Positions 12,059 through 24,676 of a stretch of 64,000 nucleotides of DNA are shown one piece after another. Source of the stretch: Phorcus lineatus (lineage: Eukaryota; Mollusca; Gastropoda; Trochida; Trochidae). The stretch is from NCBI GenBank assembly GCA_921293015.1, contig OV121086.1:26956254-27020253 (forward strand), written 5' to 3'. A program made the translations under genes and the position numbers. The notes beneath the pieces were generated by a model. That model made no database searches. It worked only from the letters and a program-made list of their open reading frames with translations, and was not told the DNA's origin. How positions within the stretch are numbered: position 1 is the stretch's first letter; every line of letters starts with the position of its first letter.

Positions 12059-14814
12059 TTCTTGTTATCATCAGCATATGGTATCCATATGCCGCGTATC
12101 TGGAAAATCAACCTGTTCGGAGTGCATTTGTTATGTATCAAGTTCTTTTTGTATGCGCCCTCGTCAACTCTCATTGATTTAAGCGATGCTGTGATATTTG
12201 TTTTACTCGTGACCGTGACCTTGATAGAGCACGATGACATTATGTCTCTTGTGTATTTCATCCATTCATATGTTATCTGTTAAAACTCCCTTAAAAGGTG
12301 AACTCCCTTAAAAGGAGATCACAAAATAAGAATTAATATTGGATGACGTCATTCAAGGGACTTTTTCATGAATTCCAAATGTTTAAAAATTTTACAATTA
12401 CGTAAACTTAAAATCATATTGTCAAGGGTCTTCATTTTAAGTTTTCATTTTGTTTATATTTATCTAATTGATATTCAATTAGAAACGATCCCATGGAAAT
12501 AAGCAACGATGTTTACTCGACATGTTAATAAGTCGAATCTCATTAAAACAAGCTTATAATTTGGCTGCACTTGGTTGCGTAAATTTTGCGTAAAATAATG
12601 CATCAACGTCAAATTTCTTTTCTTAATATAATTAATTCAACCGGGTTCATTTCAATGTAAATACAATTCATCCATCATTTGTAACATTTCCGTTCACTTT
12701 TTACATGTACAATACAAGCTGTAATTTTTTTCAGCATTTCAGTTAGGCACCGATATCTTTTATGCTCGATACTGGGATTTCGTTACATAGAAGTATTCTT
12801 AAGTTGATCTTCCGCTGGTAATAATAGCTGCTATAGATGATGCGTTTATTGTTATTCAATAGCTGTCTCTTTAGGTAAAAAGATCTTCGTCATCCATAAC
12901 AACATTCTACCTTCAGAATATGACTTCAATATGAAGTTTTGTACATTGAATATGACATAGAATGTGGGTATGTGATATTTAACGCGATTACGCAAATCTT
13001 TTCTCGATACAATAATATGCCAAACTTTGTCAATACAATTTGCCTAAGATCCAAAACAGTTCCTGTTATGATAATGAGATGACGTTGATTATGATAATGG
13101 GATGTTATTTATGGTTATGAGCTGTCAATTATGGTTATGAGATGTTAATTATCGTTATGAAATGTTATTATGAATATGAGATGTTATATTTACGGTTAAG
13201 AAATGTTTCACAAATGAAAACTTTTGACCACAAATAGTAAAGTTATTTATATGCTTCGTCGTTATGGAAATATGGTTCCAAGATCTTCTTGAATTGTATA
13301 GTCATGTTTTGTAGAGTTTTTTATGTATAGTTTAAATTTTCACATCGAGAATCTATGAATTTTGTTCATAACTGTTGAATTATGATTATGTATATGATTG
13401 TTTTGTAAAACTGTATAATTTTCTAAATAAAGAAATAAAGAAATGTATTATTTCAGTGCCATTTCTAACTACATACATTTACCCTAATCGATGGGACAGT
13501 AGCACGTATTTCAAGGTAAGTAATCACAAGGTGATCTCACGAAAACGAAATGAGTGTTACTAATTGTAAGGCAATCTTTTAAATAAAAAGAACTGTTCTC
13601 AAATGAATGTAAGGCGTTCGGTTGAGCTATATACGTGAATCAATTTCCCAACTTATATATTAAAAATATTTTCTCACTAAAATTCCCGCCAACAGTTTTT
13701 CTAAATACCTAATAATTTATTCTATGAATATGGGTCATCTGATTGAGTTATGATATGTCGACCCTCTGATGTTGATCATTTAGGCATGAACATACATTTA
13801 TTGGGAAAACTTCGAAGAAGTAGAACCTCCAAATACATACATGTAGACTAACTAGTTTCCCTTTAGATATGGGGACAACGATAACACGATGCCATTAATC
13901 CAGCTGATCCTTCTTTTATTCGTACATTGGTACATGATCTTTTGGTACAACAGATACGACCCGTACAGAGAAGTTATTCACCTGGTACATAATCTGGTAC
14001 ACCTGGGATTATCTGCGAGGTATTGTACAGAACCTCTTTATCTAAACCAGTTCGATAACTGTTATTGACCTCGAAAAAATGGTGTCCTTTTTCTGGGACA
14101 ATATTTGAGGTCAAATTCTTGGAATGTTAATATTGTTGGTTTTTTTCAAATTGTTTAGGCAAGAAATGCAGGATTCCACAGTTATTTCTTGATTAAGACG
14201 TCTACATTGTAGATGTCGCAAAATAAAAATTTTCATGAGATAAGCTAATTTATTTCCAAAGAAATTAAACCACTGATGTTAGAATCTCTGATTTAACCAT
14301 TTGAAAAGAATGTAAATCAAAATATGGACTTTAGCACTCATAATCGTTTAAGAAATATGCTTTTAGAAAGATCTTTCACTCATTACTTACAATCATTCAA
14401 ACATATGTTGAAAGATAAATTAACCTTAATCTAGTGCCGTCTGATATAAAACAAGGAAAATTCGAATGAATGTTAATTAATCCCTTCGTGTATATCAGCA
14501 GACACTTGGGGGAGACCCTCTTTTTAAATAACTGTACAGTGCTTTACATTAATCAACCTATGAGCGGTTTTGATCATGCAATTTACCTGCTTACCTACTG
14601 GCTTATTATAAGATTGGTGATTACTTAAACTCTGGAATGATTATTTTTAACTCCAATGTGGTAGAATGTAACTGTGTCGTGATAAGTGTGAGTTTGATTT
14701 ATTTGATTATATTATACATGATGAGATATGGTATCATGTAACTCGGGTCTCATAAGATGTTACTCTGGTGTGATTAGATGTGCATCTAATGTTTTATCAG
14801 GGTAACATTAGAGA
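12059..14814. other. No gene recognised
   Basis: AT-rich DNA. It contains a degenerate tandem repeat of about 24 bp at 13077-13200 (variants of gatgttaattatggttatga). A 60-codon open frame at 13889-14068 has a hydrophobic start but no recognisable family. Confidence 0.4.
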
Positions 14815-15200
14815 GAAATTCTATCACATAAACATCATATGACACCTAAGTCATATCTTATAACAGAGTCAAATTCTATCACAGTAACATCATATGACAC
14901 ATAAGTCATATCTTATAACAGAGTCAAATTCTATCACAGTAACATCATATGACACATAAGTCACATCTGAAAAAAGGCACATTCTATCACAGAAACATCA
15001 TATGACACATAAGTCACATCTTATAACAGAGTCAAATTCTATCACAGAAACATCATAGGACACATAAATCACATCTGAACACAGGAAAATTCTATCACAG
15101 AAACATCAAAACATCTGTGAGTTGCATCTTGTCACAGAGTCAAATACTATCACAGAAACATCATATCATCTTTGAGCTGTATATTGTCACATCCGAGTCA
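14815..15200 (+). repeat. Tandem repeat, 53-58 bp unit, about seven copies
   Basis: The word ctatcac starts units at about 14821, 14876, 14931, 14985, 15040, 15092 and 15148. Each unit also carries a variant of aacatcatatgacacataag. A partly inverted relative lies just upstream (14700-14810). Confidence 0.8.
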
Positions 15201-16131
15201 GATTTTAAGTGTCTGTCTGAGCTATATTAGATGTGATATTTCGTGACGAATTCAACAAATTCTTTCCGAGGGTAGGTGTAGTCCTTGTATCATATAATAA
15301 AAAGGTCAATCTTATTCAAAATGAACCATCTCAGTTTGCAACGATAAGTTTAGTTTCTTAACTTACCTAAAGAAGGAGTTGTACTGTACGTAAAATATCT
15401 TTCACTTTTCAAGAGGTTTTAGTGATATATATACGATATTGGATTTTAAGATGGAAATTATTTCGTAGTTTGTTTGTTACAAAGTATATCAAGACTTAGA
15501 GCCGGTGAAAGTAATGCAAGGGTAAACTGACTGCGTCTAAAAAAAACAATGGGTGTTGATAGAAGGTATGAAAACACGTGTTGGTTCTATCTCAAGGACC
15601 CCCCTCAGGAAAATGAGAAAATGCGTGTAATTGCTTTCCCTGATTTGACTAATTAAGTTATCTAGAGGGAAGAAAACAGTGGTATTTGTGTTTTCGTTTG
15701 TTCACGTCCCTGGATGTTTGTTTTCACCTTTAATTAGTTACACTAGAGGGCAAATATTTGGCAAACTGTTCCTATTGTTTTAACTTATTCTAACATTTCT
15801 ATTTACAACTAACATATTTGGTTAATTGTAAGTGACTGACAAAAATATTGTGGAAAATTCATATTACTTTCCAATTTGTTTTAAAATTGTGGTTTCCGTT
15901 TTCGGTTTTCATACTGCTGTTACAATGTAAATCAAAACAAAATTTCATGCCTTTGTATATTCAACATGTATTCATTCACCCCCAGTTGATTAACTATTAA
16001 TTATAATAAAAAAACATCGAATAACATTTCATTTAAAGAGTTTCCGGATAGACATAATGAATTACCAAGAAACTATACACTCTGAAATTATCGCATTTTC
16101 TATTTTCATGAAGAGTTGCTTGACATATCTT

Positions 16132-16285
16132 TGCACTTAAAAACCCTTTTCACACGCCAGAGACTTGATTGTACTTAACTGCAGCGAATTTGATACAAAC
16201 AAACTGACTACCTGATAACCGGAGTTGCCAGACAGCATATGTTACGGATCGTAACGTTAAAAATAAACTCCCAGGCGAAAGAAAG
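16132..16285 (+). repeat. Dispersed repeat, copy A
   Basis: Diverged match to 28260-28465: shared words gacttgattgtactta / gacttaatggtactta, gaatttgata / taatttgatg, and ggagttg...gacag...ggatcgtaacgtt / gtatcgtaacttt. Probably ends of an old transposon family; it lies just upstream of the Tc1 pseudogene. Confidence 0.4.
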
Positions 16286-16532
16286 GTTTCACTTTATTTT
16301 TCATGAAAACATTAAGAGGGCTTGTACGGGTTTGGTTCTAAGCAGGAAATGCTGGTATCACTGCATCGTTTCCTCTATACGAACACATCGCATCGAACGA
16401 AGCAATTTGAATTGTGAATTCCCAAACATGCAAAACGTGTTTTTGAGGCATGATTTGTTATGCACGTGCGGCAATGTTGCATAATTACACTTGTTGGAAC
16501 GAGCTTTCAGTAACATAAAGAACACCAAAAGT

Positions 16533-17439
16533 ATGCCAAGACTTACGCATGCGAACCGTGACCAAGCGATTGGTACATTAGGGGGGCTTCCAAACGTCAA
16601 ATGGCAAGAACCTTCAACTGCAGCCAAACCTCCATCAGAAGGCTTTTAATACGTTAGTAGCAGACAGGCCAGACACAGGACAGACGAAGATCGGGAAGAC
16701 CGAGGGTAACAACTGCGGCCGAAGATAGCTTCATCAGGCGGATTCACCTCCGAAACCGATTCGTAACGGCGACATCAACAGCGGCGTCGGCACTCGGTCA
16801 TGTCATCAGCACCAGAACAACCCTTCGTCGACTTCGTTTGGCTGGTATACAAGCCTATAACGCCCCTTCCGTGGAATGACTTTGACCCGTTTACACCGTC
16901 AACGCAGATTACGCTGGCAGCAATGTGACTAGGAGAGGTTGCTGTTTACAGACGAGAGCAGGTCTTGCCTATTCAGAAGCGAAAGCAGGGTTCGAGTTTA
17001 TCGACGAAGGGGCGAGCCTCTCGCGCCAAACTGTAATAGAGAGGTTCACCCGTTTAGAGGCGGAGAAACCATGGTACGATACATTGATGAGGTACTGAGA
17101 CCTATTGTCGTTCCTTTCATCCAACAACAGCCAAGGAGACTGATAATGTAACAAGACAACGCAAGACCTCACAATGCCAGAATTGTTAGAGACTAGCTCG
17201 AGAACGCTAACGTCACTGTTTTGCCAGATATGAACCTCACTGAACACCTTTGGAATCACCTTAACCGTCATTTGAGACCGCTAGTTCCATCTCCAAACGA
17301 CCAGCAGGAACTTGAGCAAGCTCTGTTAAACATATGGAACAGGGTTCCTGATGATGTCATCCGACGCCTGACGACTTCAATGAGGAGGCGTGTACTTGCT
17401 TGCATTGATGCCCACGGTGGTCACACATCACGCTACTGA
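16533..17439 (+). pseudogene. Tc1-family transposase pseudogene
   Basis: A start MPRLT like that of the copies at 31.8 and 34.6 kb, then recognisable blocks in changing frames: LFTDES (first catalytic D), YRRRGEP, QDNARPH (second D) and EHLWN (glutamate). It ends in AHGGHTSRY and a stop at 17437-17439. It carries frameshifts, several stop codons and deletions, such as loss of the block after GGETMV. It is clearly dead. I could not find its terminal inverted repeats. Confidence 0.8.
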
Positions 17440-18376
17440 TGACAGACTCCGTGCTTCCTGTGACTACTGAGAGTTGTGCCCTTGTCTTTCAACTCTACAT
17501 TTATGTAATGTTGATATGTTGACCCCACACCGTATCTCTTTCCTTGCGTATTAGAGCAAATTAAATGCCGATATTTGGATGCTTTTTAGAGAAAATATTG
17601 GGAAAAGATTTATGCCTAAAAAACAAACGTCAGCATTCTCATATTTGCGATTGTTTGTCTTTAAGAGACTTGGAAAATGAGTGAAACCTTTATTTTGCCT
17701 GGAAGTTTATATGAAATTACGTAATCTGGTAGCCTACTTTGCGCCCGGTAACAAGAAACTATTCCGGATGTTTGCGACCGCTCAAGGTTAAAGAAACACT
17801 ACATGAACGGCAAAAGTCCGATATTCAGAACCTTATCAATTATCCTAATTTGTCGAGATGTACTCGGAATTGCCGAAAAGTATCACTTTTAAGTCATTCG
17901 TTTCCGTTACATTGAAAAATTAAGATTACATATACAGTAGCGATTTTTGATCGAAAACCGAACAGTGTAACGATGCTGGAAAGCGCTAATTCACACGTAA
18001 TTTTCTAAACTGACTTAAAGCAGCCCGGATGGCGCTGATATATGTTACTAAAACTAATGCTAAAGGGGTATATTTTCTGTTTCTGCACGTATGTAAAGCT
18101 GTTGTTTGATTGTCATTGAAAACTGTCAAACACATGTCCTTTACTGGATTTGAAAGAGGCCGTAGCACGTTTTTTTTTTTTTGACAAATCTCACGAAATC
18201 GAAAATAGATGTTACCAATTGTACGAAAAGGTTTATCAATCAAATAAGTACATCTAAATATTATGTAACATGCTAAGTTAAGCTTTGCTTATCCATATGC
18301 CTACCTCAAAAGATTCGCAATAAAATGGCCGCCAAAGGTATTTGCCTGATACCTTATTCCTTCCACGATTACAAAT

Positions 18377-19730
18377 GGTCTACTCCCGTTATGACTACTC
18401 CCAGTTTGACTACTCCCAGTTTGACTACTCATAAGCACAAGCCGATACTGCCTCCCCCATTCTCCTTGTAGTGTACTGTACCACTATAGTTGATTAAAAA
18501 CAGTTTGCCAACTATACATTTGAGGAGGGTCCAAGGTACATATCAACTCACAATTTCATATACTGTTATACATGAACAAAATAACAAAAATGTTATGAAA
18601 ATATCAGAAATATGAGAAATATAAATACATACAACATTAAAGAGTTAAAACCCTCAAATAACATAGCAGGCTTTCGCTTTCATGCAGGTTACCTGTTGAT
18701 TCGACATTAAAAAATTTCTCAAAATCTTAAACAGCCATGAAAACAACATTTAATTCAATTTATATAGTGGACAGTCCAATAGAATATGTTGTGATGAAGA
18801 GATGGTGCATCAAACATAGTCCATTTAATCATATCATGTTTACTTGTGATAATTGATGCTTAGAGTTCTTATTGAAAGGGTTATTTACTAAAACATAACT
18901 GTAAAAATGAATCAGGGAACTTGTGATCATTTATTGTTTTTACTATGGTTAAGATTTGTATACCTATTAGCATCAGTTTTTTTCCTGGTATTAATTAAAA
19001 TTTAGTTGTCATCAGCACAGGTGTTTTTTAATTTTGGACAATCAGAGTCTAAGTGTATGAGGGATCTTATTGCCTTTAAACCCAAATTAACATAATCCCT
19101 ATGTTTTAAGTGAAGTTATCAGTACGGTTTCATCTAAACTATTTAACAACTTTTCGCATCTTGTACAGCTATGATTTCGTGTCACATTAACCAACAATTA
19201 TATATACCCAGTCAGTGAAGTTTTACACTTGTCACTATGGCTGGTGTTCAGCGAGCAGAGTTTGTTGTCTCACAGAGAGGAGCCCGACAAGTGCTGCATG
19301 CAGGATTTCGGTTGGGTTGCAAAACAATATTTTTAAATACCAGATTTGATGTATACAATTTTGTAGTAGATTTGAATATGTACATTTTTGTGGTGCATTT
19401 GAATATGCACAACATGTGCACACAATAAATGTTGATCAAACCAACTGAATTGGGTATCAACAGTTTTTTTGAAAATTTGATATATTGAAATGTCAAACGG
19501 CAAAAACACTTGTGAACCATGCAATGATATTAAAATGAATATGCTTGTTATTTTGTATCTGTTATTTGAATGAATACAATAAATTGTTTTGCATATACGT
19601 CATACATATTAAAAGTGTTTTTTCTAAGGCATACTGGGAGTAACCATGCATTATCAAGTGTAGGGGTGGTCCCACATGTGTTTGTGTACATGAGTAGTCA
19701 AACTGGGAGTAGTCATAATGGGAAGACACC
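18377..19730 (+). mobile_element. Non-autonomous MULE (Mutator-like) element
   Basis: 1354 bp with terminal inverted repeats containing ttatgactactcccagtt (left from 18377, right ending at 19730). The inner part of the left repeat is present twice in tandem. Flanks carry an 8 bp target duplication with one mismatch (ttacaaat at 18369-18376, ttacagat at 19731-19738), fitting MULE insertion. It contains a short FLYWCH-like reading frame but no transposase. Confidence 0.65.
19237..19325 (+). pseudogene. FLYWCH-type zinc-finger remnant in the MULE
   Basis: ATG at 19237 opens AEFVVSQRGARQVLHAGF, resembling the start of the FLYWCH domain that many animal MULE transposases carry (FV-SQRG-x-LxxxGF). 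The conserved CxCxxR and HxH parts that should follow are missing, and the frame closes as unrelated AT-rich sequence. Most likely the 5' end of a lost MULE transposase gene. Confidence 0.4.
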
Positions 19731-19848
19731 TTACAGATGACCGGATCGGGTATTGAGTTGTTTTATCCTATGAAGATAATACTTTGAACTAATCGGTATT
19801 GCGTGAAATTTGAGGATATAAAATTTTTAAAACGTGCTGCTGGCCTTT

Positions 19849-21778
19849 AAAACGAATATGAGAGTTATTATACTATGCGTATGTTGCACTATGGGAGCTT
19901 CGAAAATATATAGGCCCTGGCTCCTTCATCAAAGTACCAATACATACCCCGGCCCCCTTTTACGAATGAGAGATATTGCTACCCCAACTTTTATTTTTTA
20001 AGTTTTATTATCTTCGTGATATGGTTTACACCTTCTTAATTTTAAGATATATTCGGAAGGCAGTTTTATCAATCTTTAGCACCCGTTCCACTCCAAAAAA
20101 ATAAAATGCAGTTGACTATAACTATACAGTAACAGTCAACAAAGACAGCACACAGCTAAACCGCATACTTTAATGTCTATAAATGTCCTCTGTATGTACC
20201 CCGCTAAGAATGCCTGCACGTGGAGATCATAATTAAACTCCTGGGAAATGCACCGATGCATCACCTACATGTAGTGTAACTAATAATTACGGGTTTGTCG
20301 GCTTCAGCATATATAAAAAATCTGACATTGAAGAAGAAAAGAAGAATATTTTCTTCTTTTTCTTCTTCTTCTTCTTCTTCTAACATTGAAGCTGGCTACC
20401 TTACAAGCCTTTACAACTATCTGACCTAAAATGAAAAAACTGAAATTGCAAAGCTTTCATTTTCTCTACCATGTTTAAGGGAAATTTCATTTCGAATTGA
20501 AAATAGACTTCAAATATCTTTAATTTCAAATTTGAATGAAAGAAAAATGAAATAACAATGGTTTTCTCTTCTCTGTCGTGTTTAAAGGGCAATTTAATTT
20601 AGAATTTAAAATAAACTTTGATATCATTAATTTCAAATGTTCGAGTTGCATTTGATATTTTTTGGTAGTAATTTCATGTTATTTGTATCACTTGTGTTTT
20701 ATGACTTGTAATATAGGACGTTGGCCTTACTTACTTCTGAATAAACCAAAATTTCATGTTTTGGTTGTTTTACAGTTTGCCATGTGAACTTAAAACATAT
20801 CTTCATTCACACTTATTGCATCAAAGTAAAATTTTGGTTTAGGATACCCGAAGATGTCACAGGCTATATGTACTTAATACTTTCCTATTATCGTGTCAAT
20901 GGTTACGGCCTCATCCGTCGAATTTTCAAAACTTGACAGTACCCTTGAGTCGGTTTTTTTTGCGGATTGGTCGAAGACTGGGGGGAGTTCGGTTCATCTA
21001 TCAAGGTGTGCGCGGGATGTGGCATGGGTGCACTCCCTGACAAGTACCCCGGAATATGTATGTATGTATGTATGAATGAGAAGCTGTTATTTTCTTAAAT
21101 GAGTATCTCAGGTAAGTAATGGGACGTGATCAAAGCGCTACGCTCTTTGTAGAAGTTGATAACTGATAGATTTTTTGGTAAGAATATCAGAAAAAGGTGT
21201 TACATTGATCTTTCTAGTCCGATATGATAAATGCATGTTTGACATATCATGTAATATTGTATTCGTTCAGGCTACATTTGCAGTTACGATGGCCACCTTG
21301 TTATGTATATTCCTGTATGATATGCTCATTCTCAGAATTTACGATTGCATCGTCAGGTGATTGGGTAAACTTTTTGTGATAAAAACGTCCATATAAACTA
21401 AAGAAACACAAAAAATCACGAGTACATTTCAGACGAATATTTGACGAATGTCTGTCGATGTTGATCGTTAAACAGCGTTTATACGAAGACAAGCAATCAG
21501 GTATTTGGAATACTGACCCTAGATCTCTTCCATGAGCTGCCAAAATGGTCGAAGTTAACTGTATGTGATAGAAACACAACATTGTCGATTTAAACGCATT
21601 CGTTCTATAAGCCTAAGAGACCCCAGATTATTGAAATGACATGATATTTCATACTTTTACACAAACAAGTATATGAACAAACTTTCGGGATACGATGTAT
21701 TATCTCTATGAGAGAACATTCCTATGAAATGGAGCCGTAACAAACCTTCAATAGAAACATTATAATACCTAACCACTC
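19849..21778. other. No gene recognised; small repeats
   Basis: Contains a (TTC)n tract at about 20352-20380, a diverged direct duplication of about 100 bp (20450-20550 and 20558-20645, sharing gtgtttaa/atgtttaa ... ctttaatttcaaa / cattaatttcaaa) and (TATG)n at 21058-21074. Open frames here have no recognisable motifs. Confidence 0.45.
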
Positions 21779-22352
21779 TGTAGGATGCGAAAGTTCTCTT
21801 TTTCTTTCTCTCGACTGTCCAGGTTTCCAACACAAACACAAGATGATATTGATATGATTTAATCCTCGACACTTTGCGGATTGATATACACTTCTTGAAA
21901 CTATATTGTGATATGGTTGAAAAACCATAGATCTTCTTACGCTACTAACTCGATTCTTACTCTTACAGATGATAGTCTTACTTTGTCTAAATCTTACGGA
22001 ACTCTGCTAGAACTTTCTCAGGGTCTCTATTTAACCACGATGCTTATCAGGCTTCATATCTTAAGGCTGGACGGTCTCAGACTCAATGGGCAATTATTTA
22101 CTTGGACAATTTAGAAAGCGACAGAACAATTAAACAGTTAAAAGGAAAACGTCATGGTCAATTTGCCTAACAGCTGTGAACTATCTTAACAACTTGGACG
22201 GTACCGTTATAAGCACATTCAGGGAGAACTTTATGGGGGTGTCACAGCTCAGTGTGTGGGACTAGAGGGTCTGGCTACCAAAACACTGATAAGTATCGTG
22301 GGACTAATTCTTCTAAGCTAACAACAAAATTCATCAAAAATTGGCTCTTACA
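21779..22352 (-). repeat. BEL/Pao 3' LTR
   Basis: 574 bp, TG...CA, paired with 27131-27706. Preceded on the minus strand by the polypurine tract. Confidence 0.92.
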
Positions 22353-22366
22353 TTCCGGCCCCTAAT
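22353..22366 (-). other. Polypurine tract of the BEL/Pao element
   Basis: Minus strand reads attaggggccggaa directly before the 3' LTR, the usual position of the plus-strand primer. Confidence 0.65.
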
Positions 22367-22674
22367 TGTTACCTTTAGCTTAATGTAACAATTATAGTTA
22401 TGGAAATAACGTAAGAGCAAATTTTGATATTAACAAAAATAAACACTAGCATAAATCAACTTTCTAATCTACAACTCTTAATATATATAATCAAAGTAAA
22501 ATAGCCTTATGGATACCAAATCCTACTACAACAATGATATATTGACTTTAGTATAAAGTCTACCTGATCTTTTGATACATCTTATTCATCACTTAATTAC
22601 ATCTCACAGTAAATGTCTTACATAATATTTTACATTGAATGATGCAACTGATTGATTCAGTTTTTATATACAAG

Positions 22675-22895
22675 CTAACAGTCACTTTCAAGAAGCAAAC
22701 ATAGTTTGCTGATGGGTCTGATTAATTCAGACGATTGAGTTCTCACTCTTACAGTTCTCACAACACCTTTAGAGTCTGTGTTTAGTTCTGACACTCTGCC
22801 CATAGCCCAGGAGCTACGGGGAGCCAGGTTATCCACAATCAGCACCACGTCACCCCTCCGCAGATTTCGTCTCAGCTTTACCCATTTTTTGCCTC
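22675..22895 (-). pseudogene. C-terminal end of BEL/Pao pol (frameshifted)
   Basis: Encodes the last part of pol, including WVKLRRNLRRGDVVLIVDN and a terminal SKLCLLLESDC, as found after BEL integrases. It is in a different frame from the integrase ORF, whose own frame runs off at 22850. A single frameshift near 22890 therefore separates the two. Confidence 0.75.
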
Positions 22896-24676
22896 TCCTG
22901 AAGCAATGGTAGGTACTCCCTCGTCCATCGCTTCCAGAATAGGTCCGCCATGTACTGGACCTGGCGCCATCTGCGTCGTGGGTAGTTGTCGTCAACCATA
23001 CCTGGTGGTAGGGCTGGCATCTTCTTCATCAACAGCAGGTGATTTGGAGTAAGGGCTTCCAAGTCACCTGGATCATCGGATGCTCTAGTGATAGGCCTGT
23101 TATTGATGATAGACTCTATCTCACAGAGCACAGTTTGTAAAGTCTCTTCATCTAAAGTCTGCTCCTTTACTACTGATCTTAGAATCTTTCTTACAGTTCG
23201 TATCTGCCTTTCCCACACGCCCCCGTGGTGAGAGCCTGTGGGTGGATTGAATGTCCACTCAATATTTCTCTGCAGCAATTCTTGGTGGATCTGATTATTG
23301 TTGCACCTGTCAATTTGTTCTTTGAGTTCACGTTCGCTCCCAACGAAGTTTGTGCCGTTATCTGACCACATCTTTGTCACCTGACCTCGTCTAGATATAA
23401 ATCGTCTCAGTGCATTGATGCACGAATCAGTGTCCAGACTCTGTGCAATCTCTATGTGGACAGCCCTCGTTGTAAGGCATGTGAACAACACGCCATATCT
23501 CTTCACGTGACTTCTTCTTTGCTTTACATCAAAAGGCCCAAAATAATCCACGCCAACATAGGTAAATGGTGGCTTGTCAGGTGTAACTCTTTCAGCTGGC
23601 AGGTCAGCCATTTTCTGATTTTGAACAGGAGCGTGTTCACGTCTACATCTTACACAGCTGTGGATCTCCTTTCTAACTGCTGCATTAGCTTTTATCATCC
23701 AGTACTTTTGGAAAAGTGAAGAGAGGACGAAATTCCTACCAGAGTGGCCGCATTGGATGTGGATGTGCCGGATGATAAGCCTCGAGACATGAGAGTCCTT
23801 AGGTAGGATAACAGGATGTTTTGAGTTCTCTGGCATTCTTGCTTTGTTCAGTCTCCCACCTACTCTCATGAGGCCGCCTTCAATGAAAGGATCCAGCTTA
23901 CAGAGCGGGCTACTCTTTCCAACTTTGGCTGAATTTCCAGATATCAGGGTTTCCATCTCTTTAGGGAAGGATTGCATCTGAACATATTTGATTATGGCTG
24001 CTTCAGATTCTTCCAAATTTCTTATCGTCAGGAAAGTTGAATTTTCTGCAGACAACACGGGTATTCCTTTTCTTTTCTTACTTCTTTGAAGGAGGTCTGC
24101 TTTAATCCTTAATAACCATGCTATTGCTTTCTTAAGTGCAAACCAGTCAGAGTAGTGGTTTACGAGCTTCTCGAGTCCAGTGCAGGGAGACTGATGATTT
24201 GTCAGATTAGCATAAGCCACCTTCTTCACTTCTGCATCTTCTTTAGGGTACTTGATAAAAGGGTCTTTGAAAGGTAGAGACATTTGGCAATGTCCATCTT
24301 TGAGTTCCTTAGTTGAAGTAGTCATTTCAAGTAACTGCTTGTCGTTATGGGACATATCTGCTTTGTCTTTGCTGCTTTTGTCACTGAACCTTTTGATGAA
24401 ATCAACTTTCAATTGCTTATCTAAGGCATGATTGGCTAAAATATCTGTTCTGTTGACAGAGACATAATTTAGACAGTCTTCTTCCCCTGGTCCACATTCC
24501 TGCATTAGCCCATTAATCGTCCATCCCAGCAGAGTCCTTACAGCATACGGGCCCTCGTTCTCGCTCTTTATGACCTCCTTATGCTCCATTGCCTGTGGCA
24601 CGTTGTTGCCAATAAGAAGCCCTATCTCAGCATCTATTGGTGCAAGGGAGATATCTTCCAGATGTGGCCATTGCAT
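22850..24676 (-). pseudogene. BEL/Pao pol remnant: protease tail, deletion, integrase
   Basis: 608 residues. Residues 1-60 are the end of the BEL protease domain (AEIGLLIGNNVPQAM, GPYAVRTLLGW). Residues 110-138 are the start of pol (DGHCQMSLPF). The text then jumps at about residue 139 (near 24258) straight to the segment that normally follows RNase H (DWFALKKAIAWLLRIKADL). No YxDD reverse transcriptase or RNase H is present. Integrase follows: H2C2 zinc binding (H306, H310, C342, C345 or near) and a DDE triad D377, D439, E489. It overlaps the upstream ORF by 43 nt in another frame, so it needs a frameshift to be fused to gag-pro. It probably depends on enzymes from intact relatives. Confidence 0.88.

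Larger units (their letters stand above)
18149..19848 (+). mobile_element. MITE copy split by a MULE insertion
   Basis: 18149-18376 plus 19739-19848 align with the uninterrupted copy at 11703-12058: cacgaaatcgaaaa, aaaatggccgcca, then ctacgattgggatgatcgggt versus ccacgatta...gaccggatcgggt. The junction coincides with the MULE target duplication. Confidence 0.55.

Noticed and set aside
13889-14068. 59-residue frame with a hydrophobic start
   Set aside because: Short, rich in reiterated ggtaca words, no family recognised; could be chance.
14815-15200. Regular short repeats resembling a CRISPR array
   Set aside because: Units are contiguous without unique spacers, and the window is eukaryotic.
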